Of a stretch of 64,000 nt of DNA, positions 20,561-31,960 are shown in pieces. Position 1 is the stretch's first letter; the number at the start of each line of letters is the position of its first letter. The notes under the pieces were generated by a model that saw nothing but the letters and a program-made list of their open reading frames with translations, was not told the DNA's origin and ran no database searches. The DNA comes from Centrapalus pauciflorus (Eukaryota > Streptophyta > Magnoliopsida > Asterales > Asteraceae): the NCBI GenBank assembly GCA_020465985.1, contig JAANYP010002062.1, positions 83,614 to 147,613 of the forward strand, given 5' to 3'. A program made the position numbers and the translations under genes.

Positions 20561-22006
20561 GGTTCTTGCAATAGTAGATTGGTTATCTATCCTAATAGGA
20601 GTATGAGGATAAGTCAAACCGTAATCCTGCAATTGTTGTTGTATCCACAAAACCTGTGAAAAGCAACTACCAGCAGCAACATATTCTGCCTCCCACGTTG
20701 ACACGGCTACCGAAGTCTGTTTCTTGCATTGCCAGGAAACGAGTCTCCTTCCAAAGAACTGACAACCTCCAGTTGTTGACTTTTGATTCAAGCTGCAACC
20801 TCCATAATCTGAATCCGTGAAAGCTTCCAGTTCCATATCACCATCCGCATGATACCAAAGTCCCAGCTTCGGTTTCGACTTGAGGTATCTCAGAATCCGC
20901 TTCACAGCTTTCATATGCATCTCTTTTGGATTAGCTTGAAACCTAGCACAAATACACACATCAAACATTATGTCAGGTCTAGAACCAGTTAAATACATAA
21001 GTGACCCGATCATGGCCCGATATAACGTCGGATCCACATCAATATCACTTTCTGTACCCGGTCCGAGATTGTGATTCACTTGAATCGGCGTGCTAAAGTG
21101 AGCAGTCAGCTTGGTTCCCTCCATCCCGAAGCGCTCTAAAATGTCGTAGACATACTTCGTCTGATGGATAAACATACCCTCCTTTCTCTGTTCAACTTGC
21201 AAACCCAGAAAGAAGTTTAACTCTCCCATAGCACTCATCTCAAACTTAGACTTCATCACCTTCTCGAAATCTTTGCACATCTTCTCGTCCGATGACCCAA
21301 AAATGATATCATCAGCGAACACTTGTACCAAGATGAAATGTTCACCCTTCCTCTTCACAAACAGTGTGCTCTCAATTCTCCCTCTTTCAAACCCGTTGTC
21401 TAAAAGATGAGTAGATAGTGTCTCATACCACGCCCTTGGTGCTTGATGTAGTCCATACAGAGCTTTATAAAGACGGTACGCTCTGTCTGGATACTTTGGA
21501 TCTGTAAACCCGGGTAGTTGTTCAACGTACACCAGTTCCTTCACTTTGCCATAGAGGAATGCACTTTTTACATCCAAATGATGGACTTTAAATCCTTTGA
21601 AGGATGCAAAGGCGAGAAACAAATGGATTGCTTCAAGCCTTGCCACTGGCGCAAATACCTCGTTGTAATCGATTCCTTCCTCTTGGTTGAAACCCGTTAC
21701 TACAAGTCTTGCCTTGTTGCGAGTCACAATACCCCGATCATCTCTCTTGCATTTAAAAACCCACTTGGTTCCTATACCAACTTCTCCTCGAGGTAACGGA
21801 ACTAACACCCACACTTCAAGTTTTCTGAATTGTGACAGTTCTTCTTGCATCGCTTCAACCCAAGAATTGTCTTTCAGTGCCATTTGCACATTCTTCGGCT
21901 CTACTTGTGAGATGAAACATGAATACAGGCAAGTGTTAAAAGCCTCGGAGTCATTGACCATCGACAACAGCACTGTGTTGTTATTCAAACTACTCCTAGT
22001 CCTCAC
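20561..22006 (-). pseudogene. Copia B reverse transcriptase and RNase H (right of Gypsy-2)
   Basis: RT of the copia type: GTKWVFKCKRD, LDVKSAFLYG and the catalytic VFADDIIFG box (usual form YVDD). It is followed by RNase H with FTDSDYGG and STWEAEYVAA. It continues at 11262 beyond Gypsy-2. Start near 22006 (MRTRSSLNNN) follows a broken linker (22007-22209) that separates it from integrase. Codons 20531-20560 of the open frame belong to the Gypsy-2 LTR and TSD. RT copies RNA into cDNA and RNase H removes the template. Confidence 0.9.
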
Positions 22007-22209
22007 ACCAACATTTGGATTTCCTATGATACTCTCAACCGGATGATCCTTATTAATCCTCGATGTTTCTATCTCATCGACCCTAAGATTATCTCCTAAG
22101 TTTATCCTATTTCACCTAACGTGGGAAGGACTTCAGATGCTACATTTTCTTCCTCATGAACATTGTCCTCAGAGTTAGAATTTGTAGACTGATTAACGTT
22201 TGTAGGCAA

Positions 22210-23178
22210 CTAAGAATCATTCCCGGCTGGAGATCTCTCTTTTGTTGTTGTAGGCTCGGAAGTTGATGGAAAGCTTGTCCGTGGAAAACCTTGACCGTCG
22301 TCATTCAGATTTAATGACGATAAGTCATGTTCGATTGTACCTGCATTTCTATCCAAAGGAATGTTAAATGATTCAAACAGTTTGTCATAATCAAAAATCC
22401 ATTCCGGACCAGTGTGGGGTTCATGTGTATAACTTGTTACATCAATGTTATACACAATCTCTACCGTACCTATTATTTTATTAAAAACCCTTTTGTTTTG
22501 TGAGTTAGGCACATAACCTAGGAAATAACCTTCTTCAGCCTTTTCACCAAACTTAGGTTGATGTTTTGTTTTCATTAACGTACACGGTACCCCAAATGGT
22601 TCGAAGCCAGTTAAATTTGGTGGCCTTTTATTCAAAACTTCATAAAACGTTTTGTTAAATGATTTGACATTAAGGACCCGATTTAAAACATGACAAGCGG
22701 TATTCACTGCCTCCTCCCAAAACATGGTAGGAAGCTTTGAATCCGAGAGCATGGTCCTTGCTGCCTCAATCAAAGTCCTGTTTTTTCGTTCTGCCACCCC
22801 ATTTTGTTGTGGCTCATATGGTGCACTAAATTGATGCACTATGCCTTTTGATAGGCAATATTCACCAACTACTGTGTTTTTAAATTCCGCTCCGTTATCA
22901 CTCCTGATACGTTTTACCCGCGTCCCATAGGAGTTTTCGACTTGGTCTAAGAACCCGATTAGCTTGGCAGCAGTCTCGTCCTTCGTACCTAAAAAAATCC
23001 ATGAAAATTGTGAGTAATCGTCAGTGATAACTAGACAGTACCAACTACCACCTATACTCCTTTTGTTGATTGGTCCGAACAGGTCCATATGCAACAAATC
23101 GAAAGTGGCAACTATAGAGTTCTGAGTCTTGGACTTATGTGCCTTCTTGTGTTGTTTTCCTTTCTTGCAACGGTCCAT
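22210..23178 (-). pseudogene. Copia B integrase
   Basis: 322 codons. The catalytic triad is visible as D32 (HMDLFGP), D94 (RSDNGAEF) and E130 (NGVAERKNR). The N-terminal zinc part is damaged: between MNYITMN upstream and the CKKGKQHKKAH segment the usual linker is missing, so the pre-integrase domain has lost some codons. The tail after about residue 240 is a Ser/Pro/Thr-rich linker to RT. Confidence 0.85.
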
Positions 23179-23676
23179 TCATAGTGATGTAGTTCATTTT
23201 TCTTAGGTGCAAGTGTGCCATGCATCGGTGCCATAAGACTGATTCGGTTTCTGAAGCTTTAGATAGAAGACATATTGGGCCCATCGAAGAATCCTGTTTA
23301 TTCATGTCCAGCATGTACATGTCATTCTTCCTTGGGGCCCTCATCAGTATGCACTCTTCAGGTACTTTAAATCCCGATTTAGCACTAACGCCTCAGTATT
23401 AGTGAAAGTCACTGAGTTCTTCTTATCACAGATTTGAGATACACTAATGAGATTGTGATCAAGTTTATCAACGTGGTAAACTTGATCAAGTTTGATAGTC
23501 CCATTAGTGACGACTCCAGTACCGGTGATATTTCCCCCTTTGTTGCCAGCGAATGATACAAATCTCCTGTTCCCTCCCTTGAAGTCTGTGAGTAGACTTC
23601 TTTCCCCAGTCATGTGCCTAGAGCAACCAATGTCGACGAACCACTTTTTGTTTAGACCTGTAGTTATCTCCTGCAC
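23179..23676 (-). pseudogene. Copia B protease and pre-integrase domain (frameshifted)
   Basis: Protease with the VDIGCSRHMTG site: Ile replaces Ser after the catalytic Asp (copia A has DSG). The frame breaks near 23345-23370 and resumes as MRAPRKNDMY with the LWHRCMAHLHL pre-integrase motif. It lies in frame with the gag tail, separated by one TAA inside ACTAAC plus pyrimidines and CAG at 23677-23694, as in copia A. Confidence 0.85.
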
Positions 23677-23691
23677 ATGAAAGAAAAGAGG

Positions 23692-24042
23692 TTAGTTATC
23701 ACGGGGAACCCAAGCCATGACTGACTTGGTAATACCATTCTCATCCACATACGTGAACTCCTTCAAATACCCATCTCTCCTATTCACTGTCGTCCTTTTT
23801 GTAGGCATTTGCTGTGGAGCCCTTGAATAATTTCTATTATAAGTCATTTCCGATTGATATCCCGAGGCTCTACCTGGTGTCTGATGTCTTACAGGAGTGT
23901 GTGACCTAACCGGAGTGTAAGCTCTTCTAGGTGTAGTACTCCTATAAATTGGTTGAGGTCCTGACCTAGATGGATTAGGGACTCTATTCGGTGAATTAGT
24001 CCTAACCACTTCGTTTGGTCTACCTGACACAGGTGTTTGTTT
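23692..24042 (-). pseudogene. Copia B gag basic tail (truncated)
   Basis: Arg/Pro/Thr-rich tail matching copia A 4331-4735 and ending MAWVPRDN. Similarity to copia A in this orientation stops at about 24042, where the sequence switches to an inverted gag segment. The zinc knuckle and all upstream gag are absent. Confidence 0.85.
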
Positions 24043-24414
24043 CAAAGTAGACAAATCTCGAGTTTGCTGCACAAATGGCAAATGTGGAATCAGCTCACGC
24101 AAAGGTAATTCTTAACTCTTCTACATTCCGCGATTTTTATGCTTTCTGAGCTACTACTAATGATAGATTAAATTTAGTGCTAGAAACACATACTAGTCTA
24201 ACTGCTCAAATTGAATCCTTAAAATCGGACAATGCTAGCGTCTTAGATATAAAAGAAGATCTTAGGAATAAGCTTAAGGCAGATGCCCAAGATGTCATAG
24301 TTCTAAAAGACAAACTGAGTGAGCAGTGTGTTAGAATAGAACTAATGTATGAGCATGTTGAGGCGTTGACCAAAGATCTTAAGATTAAAGAGGTAGAGCT
24401 AGCTGAAGCTAACT
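24043..24414 (+). pseudogene. Inverted copia gag segment (coiled coil) joined to LTR
   Basis: On the plus strand this matches the minus strand of copia A from about 5705 down to 5345, including the coiled coil MLETHTSLTAQIESLKSDNA. It therefore runs opposite to the rest of copia B. Its right end (GAAGCTAA) joins through CT to the inner terminus of the LTR at 24415, where PBS and leader should be. One stop (TGA) near 24145. An internal inversion plus deletion is seen directly. Confidence 0.9.
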
Positions 24415-24994
24415 TGTAAGGTCGCCTGACTACGGATCCTATCTTGACGTGACACCTGCCAACGAGTGCGGAATCCTCGTTATCGGCTTGACGGATAGAC
24501 CACGCACACTGAAACACGGAGACACACATAGTGATAGACGAACAACGGATCGTCCCGACACGTGATTCTTTCCAAACAAAACTCTCTGATACTTGCAAGT
24601 TCGAGATCGCCCTTTGCACTAATCGCTCTGAAATTCTGCAAAAGTCTGATAATTAATCGAATTAACCCTTAGTGATAATGCCCAGTTCGAACTTGTCTAG
24701 GACAAGTTCGAATTGGCCCAAGTCCTTCCGAACTTGCCCTCTAACAAATTCGAATCTTAGCCTTCAAACTTATGTTAGAACTTATCTTTGAACTTATGTT
24801 TGAACTTATCTTTGAACTTATGTCTGAACTTAATGTAACACATTACCCTAAGTTCAAACATACAAACAATCCATATCAAACATATATAATCAAACATATA
24901 TCAAACACTTGTTAATATTTAATCGCATGTAAATTGACTTATACAAAATACTATCTATACTTAGACTGCTATCGTCACACAGGATGCACTAACA
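24415..24994 (-). repeat. Copia B 5' LTR (580 bp)
   Basis: TGTAAGGTCGCC to GCACTAACA. The first 230 bp match 7766 onward; the distal part is strongly diverged and shorter. A near-perfect inverted repeat AGTTCGAACTTGTC-TAG-GACAAGTTCGAATT lies at 24684-24714. There is no PBS on its left because of the rearrangement. Confidence 0.85.
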
Positions 24995-25806
24995 CCTCAC
25001 CACTCAGTTGCTCTTTCTCATCTTTAACTCCTAAATTAGCCCCTTGGAAATACCCCTTACTTTGTTGTCTGATGCTCTACTAAGGTATTGGTCTTGAATA
25101 ACCTCAGCTCCTTGATCATCTCTCCAATGGAAATTGGGATGTCGTCTCCCCCCCCGGATTATATGTCTCAGTAGAAGGATCAAAACGCTCACGTCTTGGC
25201 CTGAATCGCATCAACTCATTAGCTTGTTCATCATATACTTGAGGGCAATAATCTGATGGATGATTTCCCTCACACTTGTAACACACATCGCTGTCATTGA
25301 CTTATCCTTTTCTTCCTTCCTCATTAATGCAACCATTTTCTTGCTTAATGTTTCCATATTAGAAGTCATATCCCTCTTCCAAGCATTGTCAATTCCTAAA
25401 ACTTAAAATACAAGTGGAGCATCAGATCCTGCTTGCACCTTAGATCCTTTAGCAAATTGAGCTAGCAAATCCCAAGCTTCATCATGTTCTTTAGCTAAGA
25501 AAGTTCCACTTAATAAAGTTGTGATCATATTGCAGCTTTCCTGATTACCCATCAAAGAAATTTTTAACTAACATCCACCTGAGTACTTCATGATGTGGAC
25601 AAGCCCTAAACATCTCATTCAAGCATTCAAATGCTTCACGAAACTGCACCCTTGGCTTTTTCCGGAAGCTAGTGATATTGTTCCGCTTCTCAGTTGTTTT
25701 GCTGATTCAGAAATGCCCGTTTCATCTCTTCGCATGTAAGAATACTATTCATAGACAGTGATGTGAACCAATGCTTAGCCTTGTCCTTAAATGAAAAAGG
25801 AAATAG
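24995..25806 (-). pseudogene. Element F gag, C-terminal half (Athila/Tat-type gypsy)
   Basis: Reading from 25806 leftward: LFPFSFKDKAKHWFTSL and EEMKRAFLNQ, the retrotransposon gag core of the Athila/Tat clade. A zinc knuckle CYKCEGNHPSDYC lies near 25270-25310, followed by an Arg-rich segment. Several stops and frame changes lie between. The N-terminal half lies at 62437-62852, beyond element E. The piece stops at 24995 against the copia B LTR. Poly-C near 25155 may be slippage-prone. Confidence 0.75.
25802..25806. other. Element E target-site duplication, left copy
   Basis: AATAG, repeated at 62432-62436. Removing E restores the F gag reading across the site, which confirms insertion. Confidence 0.95.
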
Positions 25807-25968
25807 TGTGACACCCCGTTACCCCGGTTGGCAACGAAGCGTGACGTCGTGGAAGTATAGTCATAATCAGTGAACGACCACTATATGGACGTTTTCAAAA
25901 ATACATCGATTTAACTTCGAATATAAATATTGTTTTACATAGTCAAATTAAAGATTTAAAATAGTTCG
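25807..25968 (-). repeat. Element E 3' LTR, outer 162 bp
   Basis: TGTGACACCCCGTTACCCCGG onward matches the start of the 5' LTR at 60046 and continues after D at 53299. Its last five bases GTTCG are the TSD of D. Confidence 0.9.
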
Positions 25969-26313
25969 TGTTAGATATTGAATTTTGATCATATGGACTT
26001 ATTTTGTAATAATTATTTTGTTAATGTTAGTCTTGTATTTATTTCCTTGTAAGTTTATTTCTATGTAAAAGTCAAGGGACCAAGAGTGTCATTGCTAGAT
26101 AGTTAATTAAAGGAGCCTAGATATAGGCTTCTAGGGTTGTAAATGATTCAAATGGTTGAAATAAAGAAACATATTGCAGCCGCCACTTTTGAATATACTC
26201 CTAACATTCTCTTTGTCTTCTTAATCATTACACAATTATTGAGTCTTTATTCTTCTTATGTTTGATAAAAGAAACATTCATGTGCTAATTTCTACTGGGA
26301 TTTGATTATAACA
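25969..26313 (+). repeat. Sirevirus D 5' LTR (345 bp)
   Basis: TGTTAGATATTG to GATTATAACA. Short for a Sirevirus. The same length is found at 52949-53293. It lies inside the 3' LTR of element E. Confidence 0.95.
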
Positions 26314-26315
26314 AT

Positions 26316-26327
26316 TGGTATCAGAGC
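26316..26327 (+). other. Sirevirus D primer-binding site (tRNA-iMet)
   Basis: TGGTATCAGAGC two bases after the LTR. Sirevirus C inserted 16 bases downstream. Confidence 0.95.
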
Positions 26328-27020
26328 TAAAAAGGTGGATTTCTGTTAGGCACAAAAAGGCCTCAGTCAAACCTGTTCTGCATCTGAGGGGGAGATTATT
26401 AATCAAACCTGTTGATGCTTCTGAAGGTTGAATTTAAGGCCTGTTATATGCCTTATTGAAACCTGAAAATGATTTGCAATATCAGCCTGAAGTTGTTCTA
26501 TATGTTGCATGTGTTGCAACAAAGGCAGTTTTGCCCAAGTTGTTCAGTCTGCTGAACAGGCTGGACATAAACTGTCTACGCTGCTCTACACTGGTGAGCA
26601 GCTTGGGCAGTTTACAAGTGTTCTGTTCTTTGTGAACAGAACCTGTTCTTTGTGAACAGGCTAAACACTTTATGGAATATGTTTCCAAGTCCTCATGTAT
26701 TGTTTTTGATTACAAGATCAGTTGACAAATTCGAAGACAAAGTGGAAATCAGAACTGCTCAGCCTGCCCAAGCTGTTCTGTTACATGAAGACAAAAGGAT
26801 ATTTGAAAAAGGGTGACAGACCTTTTTCTTATATCAAAATAGGCCTTTACAAAGGAAGAAAAACACAAAGTTGACATTCCTTATTTAGTTAAAGGCAATG
26901 CAACAGTAGACAAAGTGAAAAGACAAAAGTTCTGCCCACATGAAGACAAGTCTGCTTTTCAGAAAAGTGCAGAAAAGTTTATGTTGTCTTTTCAACAAGA
27001 CTTCTCTTTTTTCATTCCGT

Positions 27021-27064
27021 CCAATGAAGAAGCTTCACTTAGATCCTCTGAGTGAGTATAAAAA
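27021..27064 (+). promoter_or_regulatory. Sirevirus C LTR promoter: CCAAT and TATA boxes
   Basis: CCAAT at 27021-27025 and TATAAAAA at 27057-27064, in a spacing typical of plant promoters. Transcription would start near 27090. The same pair in the 3' LTR is at 39041 and 39077. Confidence 0.7.
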
Positions 27065-27165
27065 GAAACTTCCAAGGATTGAAAGTTTAAGCCAAAAAGC
27101 TAAGTACTGAAATCAAGAGTGAGCGTGCATTCAAAGTGAGTCTTTCATGCATGCAAGTCTGCTTG

Positions 27166-27171
27166 AATAAA
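27166..27171 (+). terminator. Poly(A) signal AATAAA, Sirevirus C LTR
   Basis: AATAAA about 110 bp after the TATA box. In the 3' LTR copy (39186-39191) it would direct 3'-end formation. Together with the promoter it defines a short R region. Confidence 0.5.
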
Positions 27172-27478
27172 ACAGTGCTCAGTGTCTAAGCTGTTCTTGT
27201 TCAAGCTGTTCCTCAGAGTCTTGTAAACACAGTGAGTGATTCTTAGTGGGTGTATTCATTGTAATTAGTTTAAGTCAGTCTTAGACTAGTTAAACATACT
27301 GTTGTATCTGTCATCTCAGCTTGAACCTTTCCGCATTCAAGCTTGTTTGTAATTAACATTTGTTGATAATACATACAAACATTGAGAAAATTGTGTGTAG
27401 TTTTTAAAGTGCTGTATTCACCCTCCCCCGTCTACAGCTTAAGGCTATATACTTGGGATATCTTTTGGGACTTACAAC

Positions 27479-27490
27479 TGGTATCAGAGC
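27479..27490 (+). other. Sirevirus C primer-binding site (tRNA-iMet)
   Basis: TGGTATCAGAGC two bases after the 5' LTR. Confidence 0.95.
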
Positions 27491-27538
27491 AGTTTAGAGT
27501 ATGTGTCATTCTAGATCTCTCATTCTCCCAAAGTTTCC

Positions 27539-29141
27539 ATGGACAACAGTGCTGCAAGTTCCTCATACTATGACAATGGCTCAATGGGCAAACCTCCGAA
27601 GTTCAATCATCAAAACTTTTCTAGTTGGAAGTGCAGAATGATGCTCTACTTAGAGAATCTGGATGTACAACTACCAGAGATTGTAACGGAGGGTCCCTAT
27701 GTGCCAACCTCAGTTACAAGTATAACTCCTGCTGTTGAAGGAGCTGCTCCTGAAATCAGAACATTTGAGAAAGCAAAACCTCAATGGTCTGATGAAGACA
27801 AAATACTGGTGGCTCTTGATGCAAAGGCCAGAAACAACCTGGTCATCTCTCTACCTGATGATGTGTTCAAACAGGTTGAGAAGATGAAGACTGCCAAGGA
27901 GATGTGGGATACTTTGTGTACCATCTATGATGGACTCACAATCACACTTGACAACAGGATTAATAATCTTGTTAGACAGTATGAACTCTTCTTTGCAAAA
28001 CCAAAGGAGACTCTCACTGAAACCTACACCAGGTTTACTGCTCTTGTAAATGATCTCAAAGCTGTAGGGATCACCAAGGACAGCCTGACTTTGGCAAACA
28101 AGTTCTTAGATGTTCTGCCTGAAGAATGGAATTATTTTCTACAATTTTAAGGAATTTAGGTACCATCAGAAGTATTATCTTGTTAACTTATATGGATCCT
28201 TACTGAATGATGAGCAATCAAGGCAACAGAAGAGAAATGCCTTGGAAATATCTAAGAAAGGTGCAGCCTTTGTGGCCAGTGTGAGACAACCTTTAAATCA
28301 AGTGAGTGATGTGTTCACTCAACTTGATCAACAGGCTGATGATAAGGAGGAAATGTCTGATGAGGAAGACAATGCAGATAGTGCTGAACTGGATGATGAG
28401 CAGATGATAGCCATGCTTGTCAAAAGGTTCAACAAGAAAAGGTTTGGAAGAAACATGCTACAGGGAAGCTCAAATGCTGTCAAAAAGAAAGCATTTGACA
28501 AGACCAAAGCTGAGTGTTTCAAATGTGGCAAAACTGGCCATATAGTAGCTGACTGTGTGTCAAAAGCTATTGGTCAGTCATCCAAACCACACAAGACAAA
28601 CAGGGATGATGGCTATAGGGTTAAGTACCTTATGGCTATGGCTAAGATGAGAAAGTTGGAAAACTCAGTGGTTTCCAATCGGCAAAAGGGACTTATGGCA
28701 GAGACTTATGACTGGGAGGAGTCTGATTCATCATCTGATGAAGAAGACAATAACTGTCTAATGGCCAATACTGATGTCCCATCAACAAGCAACTTCAAAC
28801 AGGATCTGGCTGAAGCGGAAGCTTTTAGCAGCTTGGAGAACTGGAACCCTACAATGATGTATAAGGTACAAAATTTTATGGATTACAGTTCTGAAGAAAA
28901 ATTTAAAATGTTTGAATATATGCTTGTTGATCTGAAAGATGCTGTTGAGAAGCATGCTGTTTTATTATCTGAAATCTCTAAGCTTAGAACTGATATTGAA
29001 ACAAAATCTAGTAAACTGGACAGTTTCCATAAGTTGGAAGTTGACCTTGATGAATTAAAACACATCAATTCCATTATACTGGAAGAAAAGAGAGAAACAG
29101 ATATAAAACATGCTAAGCTTCAAAAGATAGTTGACTCTTAG
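27539..29141 (+). pseudogene. Sirevirus C gag, first part
   Basis: Starts MDNSAASSSYYDNGS at 27539, 49 bases after the PBS. The copia gag domain runs to about 28140, where a frameshift separates LDVLPEEW from the frame with LYGSLLNDEQ that opens at 28110. Next come an acidic stretch and a zinc knuckle CFKCGKTGHIVADC (about 28518-28560), then a helical, Glu/Lys-rich region to an in-frame TAG at 29139-29141. Gag forms the particle; the break points show this copy is dead. Confidence 0.85.
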
Positions 29142-30287
29142 AGCCAATCTGCACAAAAAGTCAGCCACTGCATAAGTCAGCAGATTCCTGCACAAATCCA
29201 AGCCTATCTTGGAGGGGATCTTGACACAGCAGCCTCCATTGTTGAGGTTAATAATTTAAAAGAAGACTTGTCCACTCTTAGTGAGCTTCCAAACACTTTT
29301 ATTCAAAAAGTGAATGGTAAATTAATCTCAACAAACAGGTTTGTCAGGCCTCAAAACACTGACAGCTCGTGTGAACCTAGCTCAAAAGCTGCTGATGAAA
29401 TGAGTTTTTCATCAAATAAGCTTGCTAAGGGCTCTGCTGATTCACACGAGCAAAAGAAAGGAAAGCATGTCCAAACTGCAGTTGTGGACACCAAACCTGT
29501 TGACAAAACAGGCTTTGGGTCTAAAGCTGATGTAAAAGGGCATACTAATCCTTTTAATGCTGAACATTTTGAAAATAAGTTTTCAAAAGGTAAGCAGTCT
29601 GTCTTTAACAAGAGTAAGTCTCAAGTTGTAGGCAAACCTGCTGTGATTTCAAATAAGTTTTCTAATCATAGTGGTAAACTGGTTTTAAATAAAAATAAGC
29701 CTTTCAAAACCAGAAACAGTGATTATGTTGATAGGCAACATCAATCACATCTCAGGAAGGACAAAGGCAAAGCCATTGCTCAGCCTGAGAGATCTGGGAA
29801 TAAGTTTCCTAAACCTGTGGAAGTTCAAAAGCCAATTAAGCTTCCTATCTTTGACATCTGCCCTCCTAAAAAGAGGAAAGAAGAGACAGGCAAAGCTGTG
29901 GCTATTGAACTTTCCACTCAAGCTGTTGATTCATCAAAAAGTAATAAGTTTGCTAAACCTGCTGATGAAATCAACAGATACAACTCAGAATGTGTTTCTG
30001 TAAGGTCTTCTTCCAAAAATGCTAAAAGGAGAAAATGTTATAAATGTGGAATGAAGATACATCTGGCCAAACACTGTCCTGAAACTGAGGACATAAGGCC
30101 TGCTGACTCTGATAGTTCCCTCACTGCTAACATAAACAGTGTTGGAAACATCTCAGTCAATGAGAGTGGTATCCAAACTGATACCATTCAAATAGGGAAT
30201 ATTAGTGTTGACATCACAAACCCATCAACAAATGTTGATGAAGTAGGAGAACTCATCTCTGTGATGAGTTCCCCTAAAAATGACTAA
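29142..30287 (+). pseudogene. Sirevirus C gag tail with second zinc knuckle
   Basis: In the same frame as the preceding segment after the TAG. Lys/Ser-rich, low complexity, with CYKCGMKIHLAKHC, a CCHC knuckle with Ile at the position before His, near 30035-30080. It ends SSPKND-TAA at 30287, the stop lying in GACTAAT about 20 bases before a CTGCAG. Protease follows in a different frame. Confidence 0.8.
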
Positions 30288-31960
30288 TATTCTTCTTATC
30301 ACTCTGCAGGAAAAACAACCATCCCAGGTTTGGTACTTGGACAGTGGCTGCTCAGGGCACATGACAGGTTGTAAGGACCTGCTGAGTGATCTCAGGCCTG
30401 AAAAAGGGCCAAAAGTCACATTTGGTGACAATGTACAGGGATCCACTGAGGGATATGGAACTCTTAAAGCTGGTGTTGCAGTGTTTAAAAGAGTAGCCTA
30501 TGTGGTTGGGCTAAAACATAACCTTGTTAGCATAAGTCAACTGTGTGATGCTGGCTATAAGGTTAACTTTGATGAGCACCTGGGTTACATATTGGATCTC
30601 CAAGGCAAAGTTGTGCTGTGTGCTCAACGAAAGAAAGGTGTATATGTTGTGGACATGCAATCTGCTGATCCCACAACTGAAACCTGCTTTCTCACAAGAA
30701 CAAATGCAGACTTAAACTGGTTATGGCACAAAAGGCTGTCACACCTGAACTTCAAGAACATCAACAAACTCTGTAAGAAAGAGTTGGTGACAGGTTTGCC
30801 TTCTATGACCATTGTTAATGATAAACTCTGCACAGCTTGTGAGAAAGGCAAGCAGAGGAAATCATCATTTAAATCCAAACAAAACTTCTCTATTGATACT
30901 CCTCTCTTCTTAATGCATATGGACTTGTTTGGAACTGTTAATGTCCCAAGTCTAGGAAGAAGAAGATACACTCTAGTAATGGTTGATGAGTTCTCCAGGT
31001 ACACATGGGTTATCTTCTTGAAGAGCAAAGGAGAGGCTGCTAGAGAAATTATTGGATTTGTTAAAAAGATGGAAATGCTGAACTCTGCCCAAGTAAAGCA
31101 GCTTAGAAGTGATCATGGTACTGAATTCAGAAACAATACTCTTGAGGACTTCTGTGAAGAGAAAGCAATCACTCAAAACTTTTCAGCTGTATGAACTCCA
31201 CAACAAAATGGAGTTGCTGAAAGGAGAAACAGAACTCTCATTGAAGCTGCTAGAACCATGCTGTGTGCATCTGGTTTACCTTCATCATTCTGGGCTGAAG
31301 CTGTTAACACTGCCTTCTTCACCCAAAACAGATCCTTAGTGGTGAAAAGGTTCAACAAGATCCCCTATGAGCTGCTTAAAGGGAGGAAACCGAATGTCAG
31401 TTACTTCCATGTGTTTGGTTGTCCCTGCTTCATTTTGAATCGAAGGGACCAACTGGCAAAGTTTGAACCAAAAGCTGATGAAGGTGTGTATGTTGGCTAC
31501 TCTGCTATCTCTAAAGCCTACAGAGTGTACAACAACAAAATAAAGGTGATAGATGAATCTATCAATGTCACCTTTGAAGAGTCCAAGAATGCTTCCACCA
31601 AAGCTGTTCCTGAATCAGTTTCAGGAGAATTAAACTTTGATGATCTGATGCATTCAAACAGTGAAGAGGACTCAAAAGCTTCCACAACACCCAGTGTGGA
31701 ACCTGTTAATCATGATGGGCATGATGATGATTATGTCAATACACCCTGTGTGAATAAGTGTACTGATCTAATTACAACTGCATGTCCTGAACCTATCAAT
31801 GCTGATTTTCCTGGTTCCTCTGCTGATATGTTCAACAGTGGTCAGTCATATTCAACAAGTGAGCAGGCTCAAGACAACAGTGTGTCTGAGAATCTTGAGA
31901 GCTGTTCAACAGGATCTGCTGAAGCTGCTGATAATTCAGGAGAATCATCATTGAAGAATG
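30280..31960 (+). pseudogene. Sirevirus C protease and integrase
   Basis: Protease site DSGCSGHMTG at residue 21; pre-integrase motif LWHKRLSHLNF with the CTAC zinc pair; integrase core D (HMDLFGTV), D (RSDHGTEF) and E (NGVAERRNR). A TGA at 31192-31194 replaces an expected CGA (Arg) between the second D and E, and the frame then continues (next internal Met at 31258). The integrase C-terminal domain and an acidic Ser/Asn-rich linker run to about 31960. Apart from the stop all catalytic residues are present. Confidence 0.9.

Larger units (their letters stand above)
7766..24994 (-). mobile_element. Copia B: Sirevirus-like element, rearranged and split by Gypsy-2
   Basis: Right to left: 5' LTR 24415-24994, an inverted gag piece 24043-24414, gag tail, protease, integrase, RT/RNase H to 20561, Gypsy-2 insertion (11263-20555), end of RNase H (11262-11050), a 2.5 kb 3' region, then the 3' LTR (7766-8544). 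PBS and most of gag are missing. It lies against Athila-like element F at 24995, probably inserted in it; the TSD partner is not in view. Confidence 0.8.
26344..27476 (+). repeat. Sirevirus C 5' LTR (1133 bp)
   Basis: TGTTAGGCAC to GGGACTTACA. U3 is rich in CTGTTC/GAACAG palindromes (two adjacent CTGTTCTTTGTGAACAG hairpins at about 26628-26668). A PPT-like GAGGGGGAGATT sits only about 45 bp inside (about 26388-26399). CCAAT and TATA boxes at 27021 and 27057, AATAAA at 27166. Confidence 0.95.
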
